A stretch of 64,000 nt of DNA from Subtercola endophyticus. GTDB lineage: Bacteria > Actinomycetota > Actinomycetes > Actinomycetales > Microbacteriaceae. Made by a program: the position numbers and the translations under genes. Where the stretch lies: NCBI RefSeq assembly GCF_021044565.1, contig NZ_CP087997.1, positions 2,914,001 to 2,978,000 on the forward strand. Direction: 5' to 3'. Shown in pieces: positions 16,651 to 24,673 of the stretch (its first letter is position 1; every line of letters starts with the position of its first letter). The notes beneath the pieces are model-generated. The model worked only from the letters and a program-made list of their open reading frames with translations, did no database searches and had not been told where the DNA came from.

Positions 16651-17979
16651 GTGACTGAACGTGTACTCATCAAAGATCTCGCTGCTCTCAACGACGGCCC
16701 CGTAAGCGTTTCGGGCTGGGTCGAGACCGTTCGAGACCAGAAGAAGGTGCAGTTCGTCGTTCTGCGCGACGAGAGCGGTGCGGTTCAGCTCGTCAACCCG
16801 CGCAACTCCGACGCCGACGGCGTGGTCATCGCCGACGAGCCCGCCACCACGATCTCGGCTCTCACTCAAGGGTCGTTCGTCAGCGTCACCGGCCAGCTGA
16901 AGCACGACGAGCGAGTCAAGCTCGGCGGCATCGAGGTCAAGCTCGACTCGCTCACCGTTGCCACGCTGGCGAACCCCGAGACGCCGATCGCACCCGACAG
17001 CGGCATCGACAAGCGCATGGACTGGCGTTTTCTCGACCTGCGCGTTCCGCGCAACGCGCTCATCTTCCGCATTCAGACGACGCTCGAGCACGCCTTTCGC
17101 ACGTATTGGATCGAGCACGACTTCGTCGAGATCCACACCCCCAAGCTCATGGCCAGCCCGTCGGAGTCGAACGCCGAGCTGTTCAAGCTCGACTACTTCG
17201 ACACCACCGCATACCTCGCGCAGAGCCCGCAGTTCTTCAAGCAGATGGCGCAGTCTGCCGGCTTCGGCAAGATCTTCGACATCGGCCCGGTGTTCCGCGC
17301 CGACCCGTCGTTCACCTCGCGGCATGCCACCGAGTACACGGGCGTCGACGCCGAGATCAGCTGGATCGACAGCCACGAAGACGTCATGCGTATGCAAGAA
17401 GAGTTGCTCGTCGCCGGTTTCACCGCGGTTGCGGCCAAACACGGCGCCGAGATCAAAGAGCTCTTCGACGTCGACGTGGTGGTGCCGAGCATTCCGTTCC
17501 CGCGCATTCCGCTGCTCGAGGCAAAAGAGATCGTTGCAGCGCGCGGACACGTGGTCGACCGCAACGACGACGACATGGACCCCGAGGGCGAGCGGCAGAT
17601 CGCCGCGTATGCGTACGAGACGTTCGGTCACGAGTTCGTTTTTCTCACGGACTACCCTGCGAGCATCCGGCCGTTCTACCACATGCGCAATGACGAGAAC
17701 CCGGGCCTCACCAAGAGCTACGATCTCATCTACCGCGGCACCGAGATCACGACCGGGGCGCAGCGCGAGCACCGCGTCGACGTTCTCGAGGCGCAGGCTG
17801 TCGAGAAGGGCCTCGAGCCCGAACAACTCGACTACTACTTCGACTTCTTTCGTTACGGCGTGCCGCCGCACGGCGGTTTCGGAATGGGCCTCGCCCGTGT
17901 GCTGATGCTCATGCTGCACCAGGGCAACCTGCGCGAGGTCACGTACCTCTTTCGCGGCCCGACCCGCCTGCAGCCCTAG
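16651..17979 (+). CDS. aspS: Aspartate-tRNA ligase, archaeal/eukaryotic-type
   Basis: Charges tRNA(Asp), possibly also tRNA(Asn), with aspartate. The 442 residues have an N-terminal OB-fold anticodon domain (about 15-100) and the class II core with motif 2 FRADPSFTSRHATEYT and motif 3 GGFGMGLARVLML. It lacks the ~150-residue GAD insertion of ordinary ~590-residue bacterial AspRS, so it belongs to the short archaeal-like class. Whether it is discriminating, or is the only AspRS in the genome, cannot be told here. The GTG start sits eight bases after a -10 box. Confidence 0.92.
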   Translation: MTERVLIKDLAALNDGPVSVSGWVETVRDQKKVQFVVLRDESGAVQLVNPRNSDADGVVIADEPATTISALTQGSFVSVTGQLKHDERVKLGGIEVKLDSLTVATLANPETPIAPDSGIDKRMDWRFLDLRVPRNALIFRIQTTLEHAFRTYWIEHDFVEIHTPKLMASPSESNAELFKLDYFDTTAYLAQSPQFFKQMAQSAGFGKIFDIGPVFRADPSFTSRHATEYTGVDAEISWIDSHEDVMRMQEELLVAGFTAVAAKHGAEIKELFDVDVVVPSIPFPRIPLLEAKEIVAARGHVVDRNDDDMDPEGERQIAAYAYETFGHEFVFLTDYPASIRPFYHMRNDENPGLTKSYDLIYRGTEITTGAQREHRVDVLEAQAVEKGLEPEQLDYYFDFFRYGVPPHGGFGMGLARVLMLMLHQGNLREVTYLFRGPTRLQP

Positions 17980-18016
17980 CGCAGGAGCCCGCGCGCCGAC
18001 GCGGGGGAGAGTTCGC

Positions 18017-18757
18017 TCAGTCAACGACGGTCCAATCGGTCGCAGCGATGACGACGGTGGAGAGATAGCGCAGGCCCACCGTCGATGCGGCCAGTTTCAT
18101 CACGTCGCGTAATGCCCGCAGCTCTTCGCGCCGCTCCTCACCGACCAGCCCTCGCCCGCCCGCCGCTACGACACTCGGATGCTCGACAACCGCCAGCGCG
18201 AACGCGCTGCCACCCCGGTAGAGCACCTCGTGCAGCACCCGCGGAACGACAGACGGAATGCTCTCACCGGTGCCGTCACCTTCACCGTGCGCGAGTGCGA
18301 CCACCACTCGCACCCGCAGCTCGTCGTCGGCCACCACGACGTAGGTCGACGGCGACGCTGACGGCAGCGACGGGGGCGGAGACGGCGTACGCATCGCGAC
18401 GAACGCACGCACCACGTCGACGAGGTCGCCGGGCTGCTCGATCTGCCGGCCCGGAAGCGGGTCGTAGGCGCGGCGCCAGAGCTCCGACACCGCGACCACC
18501 CGCCCTGCGGTCGCGATGCCGACGCCCATGAGCGCACGCAACTCGCGCACCGTCATCACCATCAGCTCATGCACCCCGCCAGCCTGGGCGAGCAGGGATG
18601 CGGCGCTGTCGAGCACGTTCACGCCCGGCAGGCCGGTGCCGAGTACCAACGCCACAAGCTCGGCATCACTCAGCCCCGCGGGGCCGAGGCGCTGCAGCTT
18701 TTCGCGCGGACGGTCACCGGGCGGGGCGGCCCAGAGTGATTCGCGAGTCGATTTCAT
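18017..18757 (-). CDS. RadC-like (UPF0758) protein with degenerate JAMM motif
   Basis: 246 residues with the RadC layout: N-terminal PREKLQRLGPAGLSDAELVALVLGTG-type helix-hairpin region and a C-terminal JAB domain. The metal-binding HxHPSG..xxS signature of typical RadC is not present; the corresponding region reads VVEHPSVVAAGG, so a Zn-dependent hydrolase activity is doubtful. The ATG at 18757 has TAGCGT six bases upstream; an upstream TTG falls inside the spacer and is rejected. A 16-bp tandem repeat lies further upstream. Confidence 0.78.
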   Translation of the reverse strand: MKSTRESLWAAPPGDRPREKLQRLGPAGLSDAELVALVLGTGLPGVNVLDSAASLLAQAGGVHELMVMTVRELRALMGVGIATAGRVVAVSELWRRAYDPLPGRQIEQPGDLVDVVRAFVAMRTPSPPPSLPSASPSTYVVVADDELRVRVVVALAHGEGDGTGESIPSVVPRVLHEVLYRGGSAFALAVVEHPSVVAAGGRGLVGEERREELRALRDVMKLAASTVGLRYLSTVVIAATDWTVVD

Positions 18758-18763
18758 GGCCAA

Positions 18764-18769
18764 ACGCTA
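18764..18769 (-). promoter_or_regulatory. -10 box of leaderless radC-like promoter
   Basis: TAGCGT on the minus strand, six bases before ATG 18757. Confidence 0.5.
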
Positions 18770-18840
18770 CCGAGCGGGCATCCGCCGCCCTGGGCCTCAG
18801 CTCAGATCTGTGCACAACTCCCGCGCGAAGCAAGCCTCTG

Positions 18841-18931
18841 GAGAACCACAGATGCGGAGAACCTCCGATGCGGAGAAACTCAGATGCGGAATTACTCAGA
18901 TGCGGAAAGACTCCGATGTCGAGTGACTCAG
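18841..18931. repeat. Five and a half tandem copies of a 16-bp GAGAAnnnCnGATGCG repeat
   Basis: Units start at 18841, 18857, 18873, 18889 and 18905, with a partial one at 18921. The last units run up to and into the stop of the Dabb-domain gene (18928). The period matches the 16-bp array upstream of aldO and both units begin GAGA, but the rest of the sequence differs. It lies between two co-directional genes. Confidence 0.85.
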
Positions 18932-19227
18932 ACCTCGTAGTCGATGGCCGCACGCACCGCGACCAGCGGCTTGATGCCCGAGCTCACGCGCACGTGATCG
19001 GGGTGCACCTGGTAGGTGTCGAGTGCCGCATGATCGGCGAACTCCGAGACGAGCACCACGTCGGCGTTGCCCGGCGTCACGTTGACGTCGATGCCCATGC
19101 TGAGCGACTGGATCTCGGGAATCAGCGGGATCAGCGACTCGAGCTGTGCCGCGATCCAGGCCGCCTGCTCGGCGCGCTGCTCGGCCGATTCGGCGGCCAG
19201 TTTGAACGTGACGATGTGGCGGATCAT
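18928..19227 (-). CDS. Dabb (stress-responsive A/B barrel) domain protein
   Basis: 99 residues beginning MIRHIVTFK, the usual start of Dabb proteins, which form dimeric alpha/beta barrels. Also seen are the GIDVNV and LVSEFADHAALDTYQVHPDH segments, the latter being the family signature. The role is unknown; relatives are stress-linked or bind small ligands. The start overlaps the stop of the upstream glutaredoxin-like gene by four bases (ATGA), so the two are coupled. Confidence 0.85.
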   Translation of the reverse strand: MIRHIVTFKLAAESAEQRAEQAAWIAAQLESLIPLIPEIQSLSMGIDVNVTPGNADVVLVSEFADHAALDTYQVHPDHVRVSSGIKPLVAVRAAIDYEV

Positions 19228-19493
19228 GAAACCCCTAACAAGGCGGTGGTGAGACGAGCCGGGTCGACCCGCCAGAAGGTGTGCACTTTGCCGTTGATCA
19301 TGATCACCGGAATGTCTTCGACGTGCTCGTCGAAGAGCGCCGGATCGTCGAGAATCGAGAGTTCGCTCATGACGATCTCGGGCGCATCGGCCCGCGATTC
19401 GACGGCGGCGACCACGGCCTTGATCACGTCGCGGGCGTCGTCGCAGAGATGGCAGCCAGGCTTGCCGATGAGGGTGAGTTCAGCGCGGGGCAC
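19224..19493 (-). CDS. Glutaredoxin-like (DUF836) protein
   Basis: 89 residues with the redox motif GKPGCHLCDDA near the N-terminus (CxxC) and the cis-proline segment VEDIPVIMING. It probably acts as a small cytoplasmic thiol-disulfide carrier. The GTG at 19493 has TAGGCT six bases upstream. It is the first gene of a two-gene unit with the Dabb protein. Confidence 0.86.
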   Translation of the reverse strand: MPRAELTLIGKPGCHLCDDARDVIKAVVAAVESRADAPEIVMSELSILDDPALFDEHVEDIPVIMINGKVHTFWRVDPARLTTALLGVS

Positions 19494-19499
19494 CCGTCA

Positions 19500-19505
19500 A
19501 GCCTA
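19500..19505 (-). promoter_or_regulatory. -10 box of leaderless glutaredoxin-Dabb promoter
   Basis: TAGGCT on the minus strand, six bases before GTG 19493. Confidence 0.55.
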
Positions 19506-19611
19506 CGCGGCGCTGCGGCGAGATAGCATCGACGAGTACCCAGATGACGACCGCGAGCGCCTCGTCACCAGCACTGCACAGCGGAACGGCAGAAAAGCAG
19601 AAGGGGAACCG

Positions 19612-20418
19612 ATGACGCGCGACGTCGACACGAACCACGGAAACGCCGCCGAGCCCCCGGTCATCGCCTTCTTCGACATCGACAACACTCTGATTCGCGG
19701 CGCCACCGTGTATCTCGTGGGCATGGGCGCCTGGCGTCTCAAACTGCTGAAGCTGTCTGACGTGCTCTCGTTCACCTGGCAGCAGGCGCGGTTCATCGCT
19801 GTCGGCGAGAACATGCGGCACACCGAGAAGGCCAAGGGCCGCACCCTGCAGATGCTCGCCGGTCACACCGAGGCCGAACTGCGTGAGCTCGGCGAAGAGG
19901 TCTACCAACGCCAGATCGAGGCCCGGCTGTGGCCCGAGGTCGTCGAGCGCGCCGAGAAGCATCTGCGTGACGGCCACGAGGTCTGGCTGCTCTCGGCGAC
20001 CGCAGAGATCGTGGCAGAGGTGATCGCCGAACGGCTCGGCTTCACCGGCGCATGCGCGACCCGGTTCGAGACGGTCGACGGCGTGTTCACGGGGCGTCTC
20101 GACGGGCCGATGGTGCACGCAGAAGAGAAGGCCGACGCTGCCGCCCGGCTCGCCAACTCCAGCGGTGCACGCCTCGAAGACTGCTGGGCGTACTCCGACT
20201 CGAGCAACGACCTGCCGCTCTTGAGCGCGGTCGGGCATCCGGTCGCCGTGAACGCCGACGCAGCGCTACTGCGAGAAGCGACGACCCGAGGATGGCCGGT
20301 GTTGCGCCTGAAATGGCGGCGACACGCAAAAAGCGCCAGACCTCACGGTCTGACGCCCGAAGCAGAACCGAACCTCGAAGCAGATGCCCCCAGCACACCA
20401 CGCGGTGCGAAGGGATGA
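19612..20418 (+). CDS. HAD-IB family phosphatase
   Basis: 268 residues with HAD motif I FFDIDNTL (nucleophile Asp), motif II LLSAT, and motifs III/IV in the WAYSDSSNDLPLL region (Asp pair). It is SerB-like, but its length and the VYLVGMGAWRLKLLKL helix near residue 45 fit the actinobacterial HAD-IB membrane-associated group. The true substrate is unknown. ATG 19612 follows GAAGGGGA. The basic C-terminal tail is disordered. It is divergent from the glutaredoxin-Dabb pair. Confidence 0.86.
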   Translation: MTRDVDTNHGNAAEPPVIAFFDIDNTLIRGATVYLVGMGAWRLKLLKLSDVLSFTWQQARFIAVGENMRHTEKAKGRTLQMLAGHTEAELRELGEEVYQRQIEARLWPEVVERAEKHLRDGHEVWLLSATAEIVAEVIAERLGFTGACATRFETVDGVFTGRLDGPMVHAEEKADAAARLANSSGARLEDCWAYSDSSNDLPLLSAVGHPVAVNADAALLREATTRGWPVLRLKWRRHAKSARPHGLTPEAEPNLEADAPSTPRGAKG

Positions 20419-20440
20419 CAGATGCTTCGAAAGCGGTGCT

Positions 20441-20539
20441 CTACTTCTTGTTGCGACGCTGGTGACGCGTCTTACGCAGCAGCTTGCGGTGCTTCTTTTT
20501 GGCCATGCGCTTACGACGCTTTTTGATGACGGAACCCAC
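20441..20539 (-). CDS. bS22-type small basic ribosomal protein (AURKAIP1/COX24 domain)
   Basis: Only 32 residues, with 20 Arg, Lys or His, starting MGSVIKKRRKRMAKKKHRK and ending RHQRRNKK. This is the nearly invariant actinobacterial protein described as bS22 in mycobacterial 30S subunits. The GTG at 20539 is used, with GAGG six to nine bases upstream. It is too short for most gene finders. Confidence 0.9.
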   Translation of the reverse strand: MGSVIKKRRKRMAKKKHRKLLRKTRHQRRNKK

Positions 20540-20682
20540 TGATACCTCACAAGATTTGGGTTGGGCTACGCAGAACACGCGGCCGAGAAGGAAAAATTGC
20601 CTCGGAGCAGTCTAGCGCACCACGGCGTGTCTGCTGGCGTCAGCCCGCCAGCCGACGCCTGGTGGGGCCGGCGGATGCCCGG

Positions 20683-20895
20683 TCAGGCCTGCGACGCGGT
20701 CTCGCCGTGCTGGCTGGCCGGCGTTTCGATGGCGCTCTGCACCGCCGTCTCGGGCACGCGGAACGAACGCCCGAAGCGAATGGCCGGCAGATCACCCGAG
20801 TGCACCATGCGGTAGACCGTCATCTTGGACACCCGCATCATGTCGGCCACCTCGGCGACCGTCAGAAAACGAACATCCGACAAGTCGTTCGGCAT
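20683..20895 (-). CDS. BldC/excisionase-like helix-turn-helix protein
   Basis: 70 residues; the MerR-like winged HTH VRFLTVAEVADMMRVSKMTVYRMVHSG-type segment occupies residues 8-35, followed by the LPAIRFGRSFRVPE wing. It is a conserved single-domain actinobacterial DNA-binding protein. ATG 20895 has AGGAAG seven bases upstream. A GTTACC...GGTAAC inverted repeat just upstream may be its own operator. Confidence 0.85.
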   Translation of the reverse strand: MPNDLSDVRFLTVAEVADMMRVSKMTVYRMVHSGDLPAIRFGRSFRVPETAVQSAIETPASQHGETASQA

Positions 20896-20925
20896 GGCTT
20901 CCTGTCTCGCGGTCGGCGGCTTGGT

Positions 20926-20949
20926 GTTACCTGTGTGATAACTGGTAAC
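20926..20949. promoter_or_regulatory. GTTACC-N12-GGTAAC inverted repeat upstream of the HTH gene
   Basis: Arms at 20926-20931 and 20944-20949, next to a minus-strand TAGAGT (20948-20953) that could be the -10 box of the HTH gene. The position suits an operator; the assignment is inferred only from symmetry and placement. Confidence 0.35.
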
Positions 20950-20983
20950 TCTAGGGGTAGGTGTGAGTCGCTGTAAAGCGAAT

Positions 20984-21526
20984 TCAGTCGCTGCCTCGAG
21001 CGATGGTGGGAAAACGCCGCGCAGCCCCCCCGAACAGGGCGCGGGCACGTTCCGCGGCGGCTGCGGCGCGCTGGCCGGCCACCTCGCCGACCTTCGCGGC
21101 CGAAGACTTGGCCGACGTCACGGCAGCCTCGGCTTTCGACACCAGCTCGTCGAGTTCGTCTTCGAAATCGAGGCCGTCTTCGTCGAGGCCTTCGTCGAAG
21201 TCGGCGCTCAGAAACGGAATGAGCCAGTCTTCGACCTCTTCGAGCGGAGCCGCGTCGAGCGCGTAGTAGCGGTGCTGGCCCACCTCACGAACGGTGACGA
21301 GGCCGGAGTCGCGCAGCACTTTGAGGTGCTTCGAGACGGTCGGCTGACTCAGCTCGAGCAGCGCCACCAGCTCTGACACGCTGACCTCGCCGAGGGGCGC
21401 GCTCGCGCCCTCCGCACCTTCTGCTGCTGCAGCGTCGTCGATGTCTGACGCGACATACCGTTCCAGAAGCAGCGAGAGCACGTGGCGCCGCGTGGGGTCA
21501 GCTATCACAGAGAAAATGTCGGCCAT
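20984..21526 (-). CDS. ArsR/SmtB-type winged-helix regulator
   Basis: 180 residues. The N-terminal half is an ArsR-like winged helix with DPTRRHVLSLL, the recognition helix LSQPTVSKHLKVLRDSGLV and REVGQHRYYALD. No CxCxxC metal site is visible, so it is unlikely to be a classical metal sensor. The C-terminal 70 residues are acidic then Ala-rich and look coiled or disordered. ATG 21526 has TACCCT six bases upstream. It is divergent from ktrB and could regulate K+ uptake; that link is inference. Confidence 0.85.
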   Translation of the reverse strand: MADIFSVIADPTRRHVLSLLLERYVASDIDDAAAAEGAEGASAPLGEVSVSELVALLELSQPTVSKHLKVLRDSGLVTVREVGQHRYYALDAAPLEEVEDWLIPFLSADFDEGLDEDGLDFEDELDELVSKAEAAVTSAKSSAAKVGEVAGQRAAAAAERARALFGGAARRFPTIARGSD

Positions 21527-21532
21527 GGCTAC

Positions 21533-21538
21533 AGGGTA
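21533..21538 (-). promoter_or_regulatory. -10 box of leaderless ArsR-type regulator promoter
   Basis: TACCCT on the minus strand, six bases before ATG 21526. Confidence 0.5.
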
Positions 21539-21614
21539 GTTGCTCTCGGCGTGTTGTGGCATCTGCGTGCGCGGTGCCAAGCTGGAGCCTGTACACGACA
21601 GGGCAGGGGTGCGC

Positions 21615-23075
21615 ATGCCGGAGGGCCAGCGGATGCCCGACCCTCGTCGTGCGGTGAAGGGGCCCCGGTATAGCGGCCCCCGGGCATCCACTCGCGTTCG
21701 CGATGCCGTCGACTCGTTCTCGGGCCGGTCGCCGGCCCGATTCGCCACGCTCATCTTTCTCTTCTTGATCGCGCTGTTCACCTTCTTGTTCACGCTGCCG
21801 ATCTCGAGCAGCAGCGGTAGAGGCACGGGATTCGCCGATTCACTCTTCACCGCTGTTTCGGTGATCTGCGTGACCGGGCTCTCGACCGTCGACATGGCCA
21901 CGCACTGGTCGCTCTTCGGAGAGGTGCTCATCTATATCGGAGTGCAGATCGGCGCCCTCGGGGTTCTCACGGTCGCCTCGCTGCTCGGCCTGGTCATTTC
22001 GCGGCGGCTCGGGCTGCGCTCACGGTTGCTGGCGGCGGGCGAAGCCGATCCGTCGCGAAACGTCTCGGGCGGGCGGGCGGCGGTGCGCCTCGGCGACGTC
22101 GGCGGCCTGCTGGCCACGGTCGCGGTCAGCGCCCTCGTCATCGAGTTCGTGCTGGCTGTACTGATTTTTCCGCGGATGCTCGTGGCGGGCATCCCCCCGG
22201 TGCAGGCCGCGCTGCAGAGCTTCTACTACTCGGCGATGGCGTTCACCAACACGGGGTTCACTCCCAACGCGGAGGGGCTCACGCCGTTCGCAACGGACTA
22301 CTACTTTCTGGGCATCCTGATGCTGGGAGTGTTTCTGGGCAGCATCGGATTCCCCGTGATCTACGCATTCTCACGGGCCATACGAACGCGCGGGCGGCAG
22401 CGCTGGTCGCTGCACGTGAAGCTCACTGTGATCACCTCGCTGATTCTGCTGGGCGGCGGCGCGCTGGTCTACTTCGGGCTCGAGTTCTCGAACCCGGGCA
22501 CGTTCGGACCGCTCGGGTTCGGCGACAAGCTGTTCCAGTCGCTGTTCTTGTCGACGATGACCCGGTCGGGCGGGTTCGCCACGATCGACATCGATCACCT
22601 GAACGGGTCGAGCATGCTCGTCACCGACATGCTGATGTTCATCGGCGGAGGCTCGGCCTCTACCGCCGGCGGCATCAAGGTGACGACGATCGCCGTGCTG
22701 TTTCTGGCGGCGGTCGCCGAGGCGCGCGGCAACGATCCCATTCAAGCGTTCCGCCGGCGTATTCCGGTCGACATTCTGCGCTTGGCGGTCAGCGTGGTGC
22801 TGTGGGGTGCGACCACGGTGGCGGTCGCGACCATCGTCATTCTGCAGATCACCGGCGCTTCGCTCGACGATGTGCTCTTCGATGTGATCTCGGCGTTCGG
22901 CACCTCGGGGCTCTCGACCGGACTCACCGCCCGACTGCCCGACGCGGGCATCTACATCATGGCCGGCGTCATGTTCATGGGTCGCATTGGTACAGTGACG
23001 TTCGCGGCGGCCCTGGCCTCGCGGCAGAGCCGGCAGCTGTACCTGAACCCCGAAGAGAGGCCGATCGTTGGCTAG
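21615..23075 (+). CDS. ktrB: KtrB/TrkH potassium channel subunit
   Basis: 486-residue membrane subunit of a Na+-dependent K+ uptake system. Four MPM repeats are visible, each with a selectivity-filter glycine: VTGLSTVD, TNTGFTP, TRSGGFAT and GTSGLSTG. The N-terminal ~35 residues are basic and Pro-rich. ATG 21615 follows CAGGGG by about five bases; an ATG at 21633 is an alternative. Its 3' end overlaps ktrA by eight bases. Confidence 0.93.
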   Translation: MPEGQRMPDPRRAVKGPRYSGPRASTRVRDAVDSFSGRSPARFATLIFLFLIALFTFLFTLPISSSSGRGTGFADSLFTAVSVICVTGLSTVDMATHWSLFGEVLIYIGVQIGALGVLTVASLLGLVISRRLGLRSRLLAAGEADPSRNVSGGRAAVRLGDVGGLLATVAVSALVIEFVLAVLIFPRMLVAGIPPVQAALQSFYYSAMAFTNTGFTPNAEGLTPFATDYYFLGILMLGVFLGSIGFPVIYAFSRAIRTRGRQRWSLHVKLTVITSLILLGGGALVYFGLEFSNPGTFGPLGFGDKLFQSLFLSTMTRSGGFATIDIDHLNGSSMLVTDMLMFIGGGSASTAGGIKVTTIAVLFLAAVAEARGNDPIQAFRRRIPVDILRLAVSVVLWGATTVAVATIVILQITGASLDDVLFDVISAFGTSGLSTGLTARLPDAGIYIMAGVMFMGRIGTVTFAAALASRQSRQLYLNPEERPIVG

Positions 23076-23760
23076 GCAGTCCCCGTCACATCCTCGTCGC
23101 GTACCGGTCGACGCGCCCGTGCTCGTCATCGGGCTCGGCCGATTCGGTTCGGCGGCCGCCTCGAAGCTCGAACAGCTCGGCCGCGAGGTGCTCGTCATCG
23201 ACACCGACCCGCTGCTGGTGCAGAAGTGGGCCGACAAGGTGACGCACGCGGTACAAGCGGATGCCCGTGACCTCGATGCTCTCAAACAGATCGGCGGGCG
23301 CGATTTCTCGGTGGCGATCGTCGCCGTCGGGGCTTCGCTCGAGGGCAGCGTGGTCATCACAGCGAACCTGGTCGACCTCGGCATTCCGCAGATCTGGGCG
23401 AAGGCCATGTCGCCCTCGCACGGCACGATTCTCGAACGCATCGGTGCCAATCACGTGATCTACGCCGAGGCGGAGGCGGGCGACCGGCTGGCCCACCTGG
23501 TGTCGGGGCAAGTGCTCGACTTCATCGAGTTCGACGATGAGCTCTCGGTCGCGAAGCTGCGGCCTCCGCTCGTGGCGCAGGGAGCCGAGATTCAGACGCT
23601 CGGGCTGCGGCGTAAGTACGGCGTCACGATCGTGGGGGTGCGGTCGCCCGCCGCGCCCTTCGTCTACGCCAGTTCAGACACGGTTGTAGGGCCGGAAGAC
23701 TTCATCGTGGTGGCGGGTACCGCCGCAGACGTCGACGCGTTTGCGCGCTTGGCTCGCTAG
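23068..23760 (+). CDS. ktrA: KtrA/TrkA potassium channel gating subunit
   Basis: 230-residue cytoplasmic RCK protein that binds ATP/ADP or NAD(H) and gates KtrB. The Rossmann motif VIGLGRFGSAAA is near residue 20 and is followed by a typical TrkA-C domain from about residue 145. It uses a rare TTG start preceded by AGAGAGG and overlapping the ktrB stop by eight bases, so expression is coupled. Its stop shares the palindromic CTAG with the proC stop. Confidence 0.93.
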   Translation: MARQSPSHPRRVPVDAPVLVIGLGRFGSAAASKLEQLGREVLVIDTDPLLVQKWADKVTHAVQADARDLDALKQIGGRDFSVAIVAVGASLEGSVVITANLVDLGIPQIWAKAMSPSHGTILERIGANHVIYAEAEAGDRLAHLVSGQVLDFIEFDDELSVAKLRPPLVAQGAEIQTLGLRRKYGVTIVGVRSPAAPFVYASSDTVVGPEDFIVVAGTAADVDAFARLAR

Positions 23761-24605
23761 CCGGCAGCGAGTTCGCGAGCTCGGGCCAGTGCCGCGTCAG
23801 TGGCCTCGATGAAGAGGTCGTCGAGGTGGGCATCCTGCAGCACAGAGAGCGCGCGCTCGGTGGTGCCCTTCGGGCTGGTGACCTGGATGCGCAGTTGTTC
23901 GGGCGTGGAACCCGACTGGCGCAGGAGCTCGGTTGCACCAATAAAGGTGCCGTTCACGAGCAGAGCCGCCTGCTCAGCGGAGAAGCCTTTCTCCACAGCC
24001 GCGGCCGTCAGCATTTCTATCAACAGAAACACGTATGCGGGCCCTGAGCCAGAGATGGTGCTGAGAGCATCGAGCTGTGATTCTTCTACCTCCAGCACCT
24101 CCCCCACCGTCGAGAACAAGCGCTTCACTACGTCGAGCTGTGCGGCCGTCGAGCGCGTGCCCGCGCTCACCCCCGTGACGGCGCGGCCCACGCTCGCCGG
24201 CGTGTTCGGCATCGAGCGGATGACCGCCACCTCGCTGGGCAGATGCTGCTCGAACGTGGCCACGGTGACTCCGGCCGCGACGCTGACGATCACCGCGCCC
24301 GGCTTCAGCGCTGGAGCGATTTCGTCGAGCAGATCGGCCACCATGTAGGGCTTGACCGCGACGAGCACAATATCGGCGCCCTCAACTGCGTCGAGGTTGG
24401 CCTTCGGGTTGTCGTCGGTGATGAGGGATTTCACCCGGTTGTCTTCAGGAAGCCGTGCGGCGCTTGCGGCGGTGCGGTTGGTCACGCGGATGGGCCCGTC
24501 GACATTCACATTCGGAGCGAGCAGTCCGCTCAGAATCGCGCGACCCATCGACCCGATTCCGAGAATGGAGACGGCGGGAAGCGAAACGTTCGAAGACTCG
24601 GTCAT
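23757..24605 (-). CDS. proC: Pyrroline-5-carboxylate reductase
   Basis: Last step of proline synthesis, NADPH-dependent reduction of P5C. The 282 residues have the dinucleotide motif LGIGSMGRAIL, the VKPYMV segment, RSMPNTPASVG and the C-terminal signature ISGSGPAYVF. ATG 24605 has TAGGAT six bases upstream, within a palindromic CCTAGG that could also serve the divergent CDF gene. Its stop overlaps that of ktrA. Confidence 0.94.
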   Translation of the reverse strand: MTESSNVSLPAVSILGIGSMGRAILSGLLAPNVNVDGPIRVTNRTAASAARLPEDNRVKSLITDDNPKANLDAVEGADIVLVAVKPYMVADLLDEIAPALKPGAVIVSVAAGVTVATFEQHLPSEVAVIRSMPNTPASVGRAVTGVSAGTRSTAAQLDVVKRLFSTVGEVLEVEESQLDALSTISGSGPAYVFLLIEMLTAAAVEKGFSAEQAALLVNGTFIGATELLRQSGSTPEQLRIQVTSPKGTTERALSVLQDAHLDDLFIEATDAALARARELAAG

Positions 24606-24611
24606 GCGACC

Positions 24612-24617
24612 ATCCTA
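24612..24617 (-). promoter_or_regulatory. -10 box of leaderless proC promoter
   Basis: TAGGAT on the minus strand, six bases before ATG 24605. The surrounding ATCCTAGGAT is palindromic and may be shared by the divergent gene. Confidence 0.5.
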
Positions 24618-24673
24618 GGATTGAGTTGATCACTCATCGACTCTCAGCAACCACGAAAGAACAGGTCTCTCAC

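Noticed and set aside
15661..18024. A 787-codon open frame on the minus strand running through the phosphatase and across aspS
   Set aside because: The part opposite aspS is an antisense shadow of high-GC coding sequence with no domain; only the last 214 codons (from GTG 16305) encode the phosphatase.
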